Origin: a virus
Length of the DNA stretch: 37,677 nucleotides
Strand: one strand, 5' to 3'
Virus record (IMG/VR): IMGVR_UViG_3300045284_000323
Coordinates: 1 to 37,677 of that record
In this document: piece after piece, positions 1 through 6,513 of the stretch
Numbering within the stretch: position 1 is the first letter of the stretch
How the letters are laid out: each line of letters opens with the position of its first letter
The notes under the pieces: model-generated
The model's input: only the letters and a program-made list of their open reading frames with translations
Told to the model about the DNA's origin: nothing
Database searches by the model: none
Program-made: the position numbers and the translations under genes

Positions 1-111
1 TCATGGTATACGTGCCTCGTTATGTTCCGCTAAGAACTGTTTGCAGGATGTACCCGCTTATTTGCGTAAGTCGGGCTGGGGGCGGGATGCCCTAAATTAA
101 TTTATGTCATT
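1..111. repeat. Left copy of the terminal direct repeat (circular closure)
   Basis: Bases 13-111 are identical to 37579-37677, and bases 1-11 match 37567-37577. The only difference is position 12 (g) against 37578 (t). The repeat holds the leader and start codon (minus strand, 2-4) of the replication gene. A 99-base exact overlap at both contig ends is typical of a circular or circularly permuted genome assembled with a 99-mer graph. A true short terminal repeat is less likely but cannot be excluded from sequence alone. Confidence 0.93.
53..75. promoter_or_regulatory. Hairpin in the GC-rich leader of the replication gene
   Basis: CCCGCTTA (53-60) pairs with TAAG-t-CGGG (67-75) around a 6-base loop, leaving one bulged T. 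It is followed by a G-rich run (75-89). In the minus-strand transcript it would sit about 50-70 bases before the replication-gene start, inside an otherwise AT-rich gap (about 5-205). I see no convincing ORF in the rest of that gap. A translational or transcriptional control role is inference. Confidence 0.4.
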
Positions 112-205
112 TAAATCCTCTCATATCTAAAGTCATTGCAATAATTCTATTACTCATACTATACTCATTATGTTGTTATTTGTTTTGTTATTCCTGTTCA
201 TAGAT

Positions 206-406
206 TTACTCCTTAGTTAGATTGTTACTTAAAAAGCCCGTGTTGTGATCTCCACTTACGGGCTTTTTAACATTCAGCATAAAATCCCTAATCCATTGAC
301 CCACAAGTTCTCCTTCTTTAGCTGAAAAGAAAAACTCGATTCCCCGGTCATGGATAGAATTAGCTAATAATGTAAGTAATTCCTCTGATAATTTCGTGAC
401 GTCCAT
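206..406 (-). CDS. Small hypothetical early protein between cro and the replication gene
   Basis: The product is 66 aa from the ATG at 406, chosen because AAAGGGG stands just upstream. A TTG at 421 with an AAGGAG 9 bases away would add five residues and is a real alternative. I do not recognise a family. The N-terminal half is acidic and helical, and the C-terminal third is polar. Position in the leftward operon (cro, this ORF, replication initiator) corresponds to cII in lambda, but I see no helix-turn-helix to support that role. The last codons run through a perfect 11-bp inverted repeat (231-268) that looks like an intrinsic terminator, so the 3' end of the ORF doubles as a transcription signal. 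A promoter candidate lies at 442-471. It is likely real because of its ribosome site and operon position, but its function is unknown. Confidence 0.6.
   Translation of the reverse strand: MDVTKLSEELLTLLANSIHDRGIEFFFSAKEGELVGQWIRDFMLNVKKPVSGDHNTGFLSNNLTKE
231..268. terminator. Bidirectional intrinsic terminator-like hairpin inside the 206-406 ORF
   Basis: AAAAAGCCCGT (231-241) and ACGGGCTTTTT (258-268) form a perfect 11-bp stem with a 16-base loop. The A-run on one side and T-run on the other give a U-tract on either strand. On the minus strand it would attenuate the leftward early transcript between cro and the replication gene, as tR1 does in lambda. The lambda comparison is inference. Confidence 0.75.
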
Positions 407-441
407 AGATCCCCTTTGCAATTTATGTTTCTCCTTTGTAA

Positions 442-471
442 ACTATACACAGCTACATGCCATTCTCACAA
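442..471 (-). promoter_or_regulatory. Candidate sigma-70 promoter for the 206-406 ORF
   Basis: On the minus strand, TTGTGA (466-471) and TATAGT (442-447) are separated by 18 bases. It lies about 35 bases upstream of the 206-406 start and downstream of the cro hairpin. It would give expression independent of the Cro-controlled promoter and, if it reads through the terminator, feed the replication gene. Confidence 0.4.
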
Positions 472-504
472 ATTCTTGGCGTGTACTGTCAACGGCTTTC
501 GCCA

Positions 505-539
505 GCCTAGTGTCGCATCGCTGAAATGCAGCACTAGGC
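505..539. terminator. Hairpin just downstream of the cro-like gene
   Basis: GCCTAGTG (505-512) pairs with CACTAGGC (532-539), with a possible nested GCAT/ATGC pairing in the loop. It begins 12 bases after the cro stop codon on the minus strand. There is no U-tract, so it may be an mRNA-stabilising or Rho-associated structure rather than an intrinsic terminator. Confidence 0.45.
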
Positions 540-551
540 CATCTTATAATA

Positions 552-734
552 CTAGCCTTTTTTAGTCCATTCAGTTTTTAACGCCCCATTACTCAAACGC
601 TCTATTTTATGTTGCGAACCCTCAGGGATAAATCCCCAACGAATCCAATTAACCAACGACCTATCAGACATTCCTGTCGCCTTCTTAAATCTGTAACCGT
701 TGCCGTAATAATCAAGTACATCTTGTGGTTTCAC
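552..734 (-). CDS. cro: Cro-like DNA-binding repressor
   Basis: The product is a 60-aa single-domain DNA-binding protein. The pattern (short N-terminal strand, DVLDYYGN start, helix-turn-helix around ATGMSDRSLVNWIRWGFIPE, then a basic ending) matches the short Cro family typified by P22 Cro. The start is GTG at 734, supported by a GGAG eight bases upstream. It is the first gene of the leftward early operon, divergent from the recombination operon. Its own promoter (762-790) overlaps the rightward one, and both carry the TTGCGCTA repeat that is its most likely operator. The stop codon is TAG, which shows TAG is used as a stop in this genome. No CI partner is encoded nearby, so it probably serves to shut off or balance the early promoters rather than run a lysis-lysogeny switch. 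The family call is from residue pattern only. Confidence 0.8.
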   Translation of the reverse strand: MKPQDVLDYYGNGYRFKKATGMSDRSLVNWIRWGFIPEGSQHKIERLSNGALKTEWTKKG

Positions 735-761
735 GTGTTTTTCTCCGTTATTTTTTAAAAT

Positions 762-790
762 AGTTTACAATAAGTATTGCGCTATAGCAA
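762..790 (-). promoter_or_regulatory. Leftward early promoter (cro operon)
   Basis: On the minus strand, TTGCTA (785-790) and TAAACT (762-767) are separated by exactly 17 bases. The TTGCGCTA copy at 777-784 lies inside the spacer, where a bound repressor would block polymerase. It drives cro from its GTG at 734. Confidence 0.6.
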
Positions 791-805
791 ATATTGCGCT
801 ATTAT
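777..805 (+). promoter_or_regulatory. Rightward early promoter with two operator repeats
   Basis: TTGCGC (777-782) and TATTAT (800-805) are separated by 17 bases. TTGCGCTA occurs twice, at 777-784 and 794-801, offset by 17 bases, so one copy covers the -35 and the other reaches the -10. Bases 777-790 also form a near-palindrome (TTGC, six bases, GCAA). The promoter starts the recombination operon at 854. The same paired arrangement recurs at 35330-35358. Confidence 0.7.
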
Positions 806-853
806 GGCTGCACGTCAATACCGACGTAGACTTTTAAAGTAAAAGGGTATGAG

Positions 854-1276
854 ATGAACGATTTTGTGGATGATACACTAGAAAGAGCGCAATTTTTAGA
901 TACGCATGTAAAAGAATTGGAGCGTGTGAACAAAGACATGGCACGTTTGATTCTTAAGAAAGAAAAATTAACCGAGCAAATAATAGGCGCGCTTGGACAT
1001 GAACACGCCGGACAAAAGACCTACGAATACAGCACATGGCGCATCGAGGTAAAGACACCGTTTGTATACGCTTTAAATAAAAGGATTTACGAATCAGGCG
1101 CAATAGAATTGCCGCCGCAATATAACCCCATCAAAGAATCCAAGGCCTATTCTATCGACAAGAAATTATGCGATGAGTATATGATTGCCGCGCCTAAGAA
1201 AGTGCAGCGGGATTTAGCTAAATTAATTGACTTGAAGCCAGGTAAAAAAGGAATTTTAATTCGGGAGCGCATTTAA
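854..1276 (+). CDS. First gene of the rightward early operon, conserved phage coiled-coil protein
   Basis: The product is 140 aa. The first 45 residues are heptad-like and charged (ERAQFLDTHVKELERVNK), followed by a mixed alpha/beta region and a basic C-terminus (KPGKKGILIRERI). It resembles a class of uncharacterised phage proteins found just before recombinase ATPase genes, for which I can give no biochemical role. AGGG eight bases upstream supports the ATG, and the stop overlaps the next ATG by one base (TAATG), so translation is coupled. The first position after the early promoter and the link to Sak4-like, SSB-like and nuclease genes suggest a role in DNA replication or recombination, possibly as an accessory to the ATPase. 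That role is inference from context. Confidence 0.75.
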   Translation: MNDFVDDTLERAQFLDTHVKELERVNKDMARLILKKEKLTEQIIGALGHEHAGQKTYEYSTWRIEVKTPFVYALNKRIYESGAIELPPQYNPIKESKAYSIDKKLCDEYMIAAPKKVQRDLAKLIDLKPGKKGILIRERI

Positions 1277-1950
1277 TGAGCAATACAGTTTTGGTTATAG
1301 GCCAATCAGGGAGTGGCAAGAGTACCGCCCTTCGCAATCTTGATCCCGCATCAACATTTATAATTAATGTTTTAGATAAGCCTTTGCCATTTAGAGGCTT
1401 CAAGAAGAATTATGCCCCAGTCACAAAAGAAAATAAAGAAGGCAATTATTATGCGACAAATGACTGGGCAACGGTTGTAAAATGCATTGAGATGGTGAGC
1501 CGGGAGCGCCCAGATATAACGACGCTTATTATTGATGACTGGCAATATATCCTGGCTTACGAGTTTATGCGCCGGGTTAGCGAAAAGGGTTTTGATAAGT
1601 TTTCAGAGCTTGCAAACCATGGATGGAGCACTATAAACGCCTGTCTTTCAACGCGTCCCAGCTTAACTAATTTTATTCTCGCGCATAGCGATGTTGATTC
1701 AACAGGGCGTTCTAAATGCAAAACAATTGGCAAAATGCTAGATGAAAAAATCACTATTGAAGGATTATTTACGACCGTATTACATTCGCGTGTAGTAGAT
1801 GGAGCATATTTATTTCAAACCCAATATGATGGGGAATTTCTCGCGAAGTCACCCATGGGCATGTTTTCCGAGTTTTTAATCCCAAACGATTTGTTAACGG
1901 TAAAAATAGCTATTGAAAATTATTTTAATGATGAGGAGGTTGCGGCATGA
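1276..1950 (+). CDS. Sak4-like phage recombinase ATPase (RecA/RAD51-like fold)
   Basis: The product is 224 aa with a Walker A motif GQSGSGKS at residues 9-16 and a hydrophobic Walker B strand ending in LIIDD at 84-88. This is the layout of the AAA_24/Sak4 type of single-domain RecA-like ATPases in phages, which assist single-strand annealing with an SSB partner. Length fits the family. The neighbour downstream is the SSB-like DUF669 protein and then a RecB/Cas4-like exonuclease, giving a full exonuclease-annealase-SSB set equivalent to lambda exo-bet. Starts and stops overlap (TAATG upstream, ATGA downstream), so the three are probably made together. It acts in the cytoplasm on single-stranded DNA. 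ATP-binding is directly visible. The Sak4 assignment rests on motif and context. Confidence 0.8.
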   Translation: MSNTVLVIGQSGSGKSTALRNLDPASTFIINVLDKPLPFRGFKKNYAPVTKENKEGNYYATNDWATVVKCIEMVSRERPDITTLIIDDWQYILAYEFMRRVSEKGFDKFSELANHGWSTINACLSTRPSLTNFILAHSDVDSTGRSKCKTIGKMLDEKITIEGLFTTVLHSRVVDGAYLFQTQYDGEFLAKSPMGMFSEFLIPNDLLTVKIAIENYFNDEEVAA

Positions 1951-2516
1951 GTGGATTTTGGGAAAGTGATTTGGGGGAAGTGACAGGGAAAGCCGAGGAT
2001 GCATTTGCACGGATGTTTACACAAATACCAGATGGCACGATGGCGCTTGCTCGTATTGAGGCATTTATCAATGCTGAATACCAAGGAAACAAATATTTAT
2101 CTTTGGATTGGATAATAAGTGAGGGAGCTTTTAAAGGACAAAAAGTTAACCAGAAGCTTAAAGTTTATGGCGACCCACGAGCGACTGATCCAGAAAAAGC
2201 ACGGCATAGAGCTTTGAATATGTTTAAACTTTTATATCAATTGTTTAACATTAAACCCGCACATGGCAATCCGCCCTCTGATCAAGAGTTGACTTTATTC
2301 GTAGGAAAAACCGCAGGTATCAAGATTCGAGAAACAGAACCCAATGAAAATGGACGGCAGTATAACTGGGTTTCAGAAGTTCATGAGGCTAAAGGATTTA
2401 AGCCTGAAGTAGGCGTGAGCGTGATTGTAACCCATAAATCAGATCACCTTGAAACAGCCTTTGATAGACAAAAAGGAATTCAAAATGATGAAATAGAGGA
2501 TGATATTCCATTTTAG
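1947..2516 (+). CDS. DUF669-family protein, probable phage SSB
   Basis: The product is 189 aa. The N-terminal pattern (FWESDLGEVTGKAEDAFARM, IPDGTMALARI) and the central GAFKGQKVNQKLKVYGD strand pattern match DUF669 proteins, which accompany Sak4-type ATPases in many phages. The C-terminus ends in DDIPF after an acidic stretch, the signature tip by which bacterial SSB proteins dock partner enzymes. That is direct sequence support for a single-stranded-DNA-binding role. The beta-rich middle is compatible with an OB fold. The gene overlaps the ATPase by four bases (ATGA) and ends with TAG. It likely coats ssDNA made by the adjacent nuclease and helicase and recruits the ATPase. DNA binding itself is inferred. 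Confidence 0.78.
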   Translation: MSGFWESDLGEVTGKAEDAFARMFTQIPDGTMALARIEAFINAEYQGNKYLSLDWIISEGAFKGQKVNQKLKVYGDPRATDPEKARHRALNMFKLLYQLFNIKPAHGNPPSDQELTLFVGKTAGIKIRETEPNENGRQYNWVSEVHEAKGFKPEVGVSVIVTHKSDHLETAFDRQKGIQNDEIEDDIPF

Positions 2517-2524
2517 GATACAAA

Positions 2525-3181
2525 ATGCGACAAAAACTAACAAAAATAATAGATAAGAGCATGGCAAAAACCGTTGATGCGCCTAGGAATTATATAGGCG
2601 CGTCAAGTATAGGAGGTGATTGCCTTCGCAAGATTTGGTATCAATTTAAAGGTGAAAAGGGTGAAGAATTTACACCTAGAACAAAACGCATACTGGACGT
2701 TGGAAAGTCATTAGAGCGATTGATATTACATTGGCTTGTTGATGCAGGAGTAAAGATAGAATTCCCGACTCCTTATAACAAAGAATTATGGTGTTGCGAT
2801 CCAGATAATGAATTTTTTCAAGGACATTTAGATGCTTTTATGCCGAATTTTGCGGCGATATTAGAAATAAAGACCGCCAAAGATTCAAGTTTCAATAAGC
2901 TTGTAAAAGAAGGCGTTCAAAAATGGAATAAAGAATATTATGCGCAAGTACAAAGCTATATGGGCATGGGTGGCTGCAATAATGCATATATACTTGTACT
3001 AAACAAAGATAATAGTGAGTTATACGACGAATTGATTAAGTTTGATGCCGAGTTTTACGAGACACTACGCCAAAAAGCCAAAATGATTTATGATGCAACC
3101 GTTGCGCCACCTCGGGTTCATGGTTCTCCGCTATGGTGGCAATGTAAAATGTGTAAATTTAACAAGGTGTGCCATACATGA
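2525..3181 (+). CDS. Cas4/RecB-like PD-(D/E)XK exonuclease with probable Fe-S cluster
   Basis: The product is 218 aa. The nuclease core is readable: GHLDAF (D103), LEIKTAK (E114, K116) and QVQSY (Q141, Y145), the D-ExK-QxxxY order of RecB-type nucleases. Four cysteines bracket it: C33 (GGDCLRK) and C207, C210, C216 near the C-terminus. This is the arrangement that holds a 4Fe-4S cluster in Cas4 and AddB. Such enzymes resect double-stranded ends to give ssDNA for annealing. It follows the SSB-like gene by eight bases and precedes small coupled ORFs. There is no CRISPR array or other Cas gene in the window, so it is a phage recombination nuclease, not an adaptation protein. The polarity of degradation cannot be read from the sequence. 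Confidence 0.87.
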   Translation: MRQKLTKIIDKSMAKTVDAPRNYIGASSIGGDCLRKIWYQFKGEKGEEFTPRTKRILDVGKSLERLILHWLVDAGVKIEFPTPYNKELWCCDPDNEFFQGHLDAFMPNFAAILEIKTAKDSSFNKLVKEGVQKWNKEYYAQVQSYMGMGGCNNAYILVLNKDNSELYDELIKFDAEFYETLRQKAKMIYDATVAPPRVHGSPLWWQCKMCKFNKVCHT

Positions 3182-3453
3182 TTAACCAAGAGCAAATAGA
3201 TGAAATTACCCAGATTGTCAAGGATAAGGCTTTCGCTAGAGATTCGCATATTGATTTTTCAACTAGAATTATTGGCTATGGACGGATACATACTTGCGCA
3301 TCAGAGAAAAATGCTCGCGAAAACCAGCATGACGAATGCTCGCATGGTGTGGATTTTCAAGTTGTCTATATGGTCTATTCATCACATAGCCCGGTCTTGT
3401 ATAGTTCATTTAATGAGATTGATGCGGCTTTACAGTGTTTGAGGCAATTATGA
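3178..3453 (+). CDS. Hypothetical early protein
   Basis: The product is 91 aa from the ATG at 3178, which overlaps the nuclease stop (ATGA). An in-frame upstream start at 3169 would lie deeper inside the nuclease gene. I do not recognise a family. It has a cysteine and several histidines in the middle (CASEKNARENQHDECSHG), which could hold a metal but do not make a standard motif. It has no membrane segment. It is part of the tightly coupled recombination and replication operon, so an accessory role there is possible. Confidence 0.65.
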   Translation: MINQEQIDEITQIVKDKAFARDSHIDFSTRIIGYGRIHTCASEKNARENQHDECSHGVDFQVVYMVYSSHSPVLYSSFNEIDAALQCLRQL

Positions 3454-3773
3454 GTTTGTATTATAAATTAAACCCAGACAACTCCACAAGCCCATGCAGT
3501 ATGGAGGAGTGGGGTGACAAATATAATCAGGAGGGAATTAATAAATCAAGAGTGGCTAAAACTGAGATTGATCAATATTTAATTTCCACTGTTTTTTTAG
3601 GTATAGATCATAATTTTCGCGATAGCCCTAGACCCATATTATTTGAAACAATGATATTTGGAGATGAACCGGGCGATGGATATCAGACCCGCTGTTCTAC
3701 ATGGGAAGAGGCACAGGAAATGCATAAAGTGGCTATTCAATATGTATTAGATGGATGTAAAGACGATGATTGA
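3450..3773 (+). CDS. Conserved phage hypothetical protein
   Basis: The product is 107 aa from the ATG at 3450, which shares its TG with the stop of the previous gene. The core (LISTVFLGIDHNF, LFETMIFGDE, then CSTWEEAQEMH) is a pattern I recognise as recurring in small early proteins of many unrelated phages, with no known function. It is soluble, acidic at the C-terminus, and carries no catalytic motif. Translational coupling on both sides marks it as an integral member of the early operon. Confidence 0.7.
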   Translation: MSLYYKLNPDNSTSPCSMEEWGDKYNQEGINKSRVAKTEIDQYLISTVFLGIDHNFRDSPRPILFETMIFGDEPGDGYQTRCSTWEEAQEMHKVAIQYVLDGCKDDD

Positions 3774-3912
3774 TCCTAACGCCATATGGTTACCAACCAT
3801 AGCCTCCGTATTTATGAGCATTCCTATATCTGCGCGCGGTAGGCTTTCCCCTTGGGAATCAGGATTTTTTTGCATGGGCTTAAGTATTGCATTGCATTTG
3901 GTGGCAAGATGA
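3766..3912 (+). CDS. Small hydrophobic protein
   Basis: The product is 48 aa, opening with MIDPNAIWLPTIASVFM and ending in a hydrophobic GLSIALHLVAR tail. It fills the gap between two recognised genes exactly: its ATG is 8 bases before the preceding TGA and its own TGA overlaps the next ATG by four bases. This seamless fit is the main evidence. Two short hydrophobic stretches could make it membrane-associated. No family recognised. Confidence 0.5.
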   Translation: MIDPNAIWLPTIASVFMSIPISARGRLSPWESGFFCMGLSIALHLVAR

Positions 3913-4502
3913 CACACGAAGAAATTAATTTGATTTATGATTATTTACATGAGAATTACGAATATGTGGCTGAAGGACATTTAATTCGTAGATTTGATTT
4001 AGCGAGAACCTGTAAGCGCAAAGGTGATCGGCTTGGAAGTTTTTTCTATCATACAAATAGCGAGCCGTACCTAATGAGCAGTGTTACTGTCAATAAAAAA
4101 CGATACCGCATGAAACTCATTAAATTGATATTTATTTATCATAAAAAACATTGCCCTTCTCGAATTTATCAAATTGATAAAAATCCAATGAATACACGCA
4201 TTGAAAACCTTGAAGAAGTTAGTCATAGCATAATTCAGCATCGCTCGAAAATGGACAAAGGCAATAAAAAAATACCCATGGTCAAAAATAAGGATGGAAC
4301 AGAGGGACATAGTGTGCGCATACCGTGCGATGGAAAACAATTGAACTTAGGAACCTATAGAACTAAAGAACTTGCAGAAGAAGTTTATAGTTTTGCGAAA
4401 AACCTTATTATTGAAGACCACCTTCATCCAGCACAAATAAAAAAAATTATTATTGAGAAATATCCCGTGTCATCATTAAATAAAAAAGCCCTAAATAAAT
4501 GA
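3909..4502 (+). CDS. HNH-type endonuclease with AP2 domain, degenerate active site
   Basis: The product is 197 aa from the ATG at 3909 (ATGA overlap upstream); a longer in-frame start at 3852 is unlikely. Residues about 55-105 follow the HNH_3 layout (V-NKKRYRMKLIKLIFIYHKK, then IDKNPMNTRIENL). Residues about 125-170 look like an AP2 DNA-binding module (VRIPCDGKQLNLGTYRTKELAEEVY). Such proteins are free-standing homing endonucleases common in phages. The usual catalytic NHIDGN is YQIDKN here, so the key histidine before ID is glutamine (Q88). Activity is therefore doubtful. The gene sits cleanly in the operon with coupled ends, not as an insert in another gene. It may have been kept as a DNA-binding protein or be a decaying homing gene. 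Confidence 0.75.
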   Translation: MTHEEINLIYDYLHENYEYVAEGHLIRRFDLARTCKRKGDRLGSFFYHTNSEPYLMSSVTVNKKRYRMKLIKLIFIYHKKHCPSRIYQIDKNPMNTRIENLEEVSHSIIQHRSKMDKGNKKIPMVKNKDGTEGHSVRIPCDGKQLNLGTYRTKELAEEVYSFAKNLIIEDHLHPAQIKKIIIEKYPVSSLNKKALNK

Positions 4503-6211
4503 AGACCCTCCGCCCATATCAGCAACAAGCGATTGCAGAATGTTGGGCGGCATTAAAGCGCGATAATAACCCTGTGCTTTTGATGGCAAGTGTGGGCGCT
4601 GGTAAAAGTTTGATGTTGGCCAATGTTCTACTAAAGATACAGGACGCAGGTAAAAATGCATTATGTATCGTTAATAATGCAGAATTGGTGCGCGGAAATT
4701 GTGAAGCATTTCGCGGAGAAGGAGGGTGCGCCTCAATATATTGCGCGGCTTTAGACGAAAAGAATACCAGGGAAAGTGTGATTTTTGGCACGCCACAATC
4801 AATATTAAACGGAATAAATAAAGATGAGCCAATTGGAAAAATTAGATTCAATATTATCATCGTGGATGAAGCTCACAATATTAATTATCTTAATCACAGC
4901 TCTTGTATCATGCGTATTTTACGTCATTACCGTCAGGAATATCCAGAATTACGAGTGCTCGGAGCCACGGGGACTAATTTTAGATTCAAGGGTGCAGGAA
5001 TCGTTGGAGATGGGTGCTTATTCCGATCGCAAGTTGGGAATATCACTACAGAGGACTTAATTGCCGATGGTTATTTAGTCAAACCAAAATTTGAGATAGA
5101 CGAAAATCTTGTATTAGATTTTTCAAGAGTTAAACTTAAACAAAATGGACAGTTTGATCAAAAGCAATTAGCCGAGGTAGTTGACAGCAGCACGCGCCTG
5201 ACCGCGCTTATTTGCAAACAAATAATACATATTATGGAGTCGCAATGTCGTTTTGGATGCTTTATTTTTGCGACAACTAAAAAACATGCTTATGAAATTT
5301 TAGGACATTTGCCCGCAAATAAATCAGCAATAATTTTGGGAGATACACCGCAAAATGAAAGGACGCAGATTTTGGAAGCGGCACGTTTGGGCAATATTAA
5401 GTATTTGGTTAATATCGCTATCATTAGTGTCGGCGTGGATGTTCCGGCATTTGATACAATTGCATATCTCAGACCTACAGATAGCCTCGTTTTGTTGGTA
5501 CAAACCATGGGACGGGCGTTGCGTCTATCGAATGCCACAGGAAAAAAAGACGCGCTCATATTAGATTTTGCAGGAAATATAGAGCGCCATCGTGATTGGG
5601 ATAATCCTATATTGCTTGAAGCGCTTAAGGAAACCATAGACAAAGACAAGCCATTTGTTATCCTGTGCCCAGAATGTGACGAAATGAATACCGAACATGC
5701 AAGGCGCTGTGTTGGGGTGGGTGAAGAAGCTCGATGCAATTATTATTTTGAATTTAAAGCGTGCGATAATTGCGAGGCTAAAAATGATATTGCGGCAAGA
5801 ATTTGTCGGGAATGCCAAGCAGAACTTATCGATCCAAACGCGAAACTATCTATGGATAGGCTTACAAACACGGCAGAGGTTGATGTAATTGAGGCGCGCC
5901 TTGGAATATCAGGAACAGCGCATGGCTTTAGAATTTCATGCGCATATAAATGTCGCGATAAGCAGGGGCGCGAGGGTTCCATATTTGAAACATTTACGCC
6001 ATCGAGCACGAAAGCCCAGCATGTATTTTATGGGCAATTTATAAGGAAGCATTGCATTCGCGCGAGTTTTTGGTATCCATATATTACCGATCGCAATAAA
6101 ATGATTGAAATGCTTAAAGAGGCAAGAATCCCTATAAGACTCGGGATTGAATACAAAGATAATAATTATAAAATTCGTAAAAAAATATTTGAGGTAAAAG
6201 ATGACGATTAA
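4499..6211 (+). CDS. SF2 (DEAH) helicase with C-terminal zinc ribbons
   Basis: The product is 570 aa. Motifs in order: Q-motif-like LRPYQQQAI (4-12), Walker A SVGAGKS (31-37), DEAH (123-126), GATGT (155-159, motif III) and QTMGRALR (335-342, motif VI). Together they define two RecA-like domains of the ResIII/DEAD superfamily. Residues about 390-440 hold eight cysteines in four CxxC-type pairs (C390/393, C404/C413, C422/425, C436/439), suggesting two zinc ribbons for DNA contact. The final 130 residues are unassigned. Helicases of this type replace the replicative or primosomal helicase in many podoviruses. Here it is the only helicase gene, so it probably unwinds DNA for phage replication with the initiator encoded at 36578-37570. 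It overlaps both neighbours (ATGA before, 11 bases after). Confidence 0.88.
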   Translation: MKTLRPYQQQAIAECWAALKRDNNPVLLMASVGAGKSLMLANVLLKIQDAGKNALCIVNNAELVRGNCEAFRGEGGCASIYCAALDEKNTRESVIFGTPQSILNGINKDEPIGKIRFNIIIVDEAHNINYLNHSSCIMRILRHYRQEYPELRVLGATGTNFRFKGAGIVGDGCLFRSQVGNITTEDLIADGYLVKPKFEIDENLVLDFSRVKLKQNGQFDQKQLAEVVDSSTRLTALICKQIIHIMESQCRFGCFIFATTKKHAYEILGHLPANKSAIILGDTPQNERTQILEAARLGNIKYLVNIAIISVGVDVPAFDTIAYLRPTDSLVLLVQTMGRALRLSNATGKKDALILDFAGNIERHRDWDNPILLEALKETIDKDKPFVILCPECDEMNTEHARRCVGVGEEARCNYYFEFKACDNCEAKNDIAARICRECQAELIDPNAKLSMDRLTNTAEVDVIEARLGISGTAHGFRISCAYKCRDKQGREGSIFETFTPSSTKAQHVFYGQFIRKHCIRASFWYPYITDRNKMIEMLKEARIPIRLGIEYKDNNYKIRKKIFEVKDDD

Positions 6212-6449
6212 TTTACAAGATATAGCTTCTATTGTCACGATAGTAGCCATGGGGTTTTGCATAGCATCATGCGTAAGAATCCTATACAAAGCACGGAAAG
6301 CTGACAAATTAGTGAATAAATTATTGGATGATATACAGCAAGAACATATTAAATTTATGGATAACATGGGAATTAAGCTTGTCAAGAAAACAAAACTTTC
6401 TATTGTTGAGAACAAGGACAAAGAATGCCATGACAACAGAAGAGATTAA
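6201..6449 (+). CDS. Small membrane-anchored protein
   Basis: The product is 82 aa with one clear transmembrane segment at about residues 8-27 (ASIVTIVAMGFCIASCVRI). A charged, lysine-rich helical C-terminus follows, predicted to face the cytoplasm. It overlaps the end of the helicase gene by 11 bases. No family recognised. Small single-span early proteins can alter the host envelope, exclude superinfection or anchor replication complexes, but nothing here discriminates. Confidence 0.65.
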   Translation: MTINLQDIASIVTIVAMGFCIASCVRILYKARKADKLVNKLLDDIQQEHIKFMDNMGIKLVKKTKLSIVENKDKECHDNRRD

Positions 6450-6513
6450 AATCGTCTGCCATGCCATAGAGTGGTGTTGTTTTTGGATAGCTTTGGGGGT
6501 TGCGTTTAAATGA
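6430..6513 (+). CDS. Tiny 27-aa hydrophobic ORF bridging two genes
   Basis: ATG at 6430 to TGA at 6511-6513 gives MTTEEIKIVCHAIEWCCFWI followed by seven residues. It starts inside the preceding gene and its TGA overlaps the next ATG by four bases, so it carries ribosomes across an otherwise uncovered 60-base gap. The C-terminal half is hydrophobic and cysteine-rich. It could be a real micropeptide or only a coupling ORF. Confidence 0.4.
   Translation: MTTEEIKIVCHAIEWCCFWIALGVAFK

Noticed and set aside
2525-3181. A Cas4-like nuclease suggested a CRISPR-Cas locus.
   Set aside because: No repeat-spacer array and no Cas1, Cas2 or effector gene is visible. The neighbours are recombination genes, so it is a phage exonuclease.
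5290-6436. Minus-strand frames of 149 and 166 aa across the helicase region.
   Set aside because: They overlap a gene with complete helicase motifs, lack ribosome sites and show no domain.
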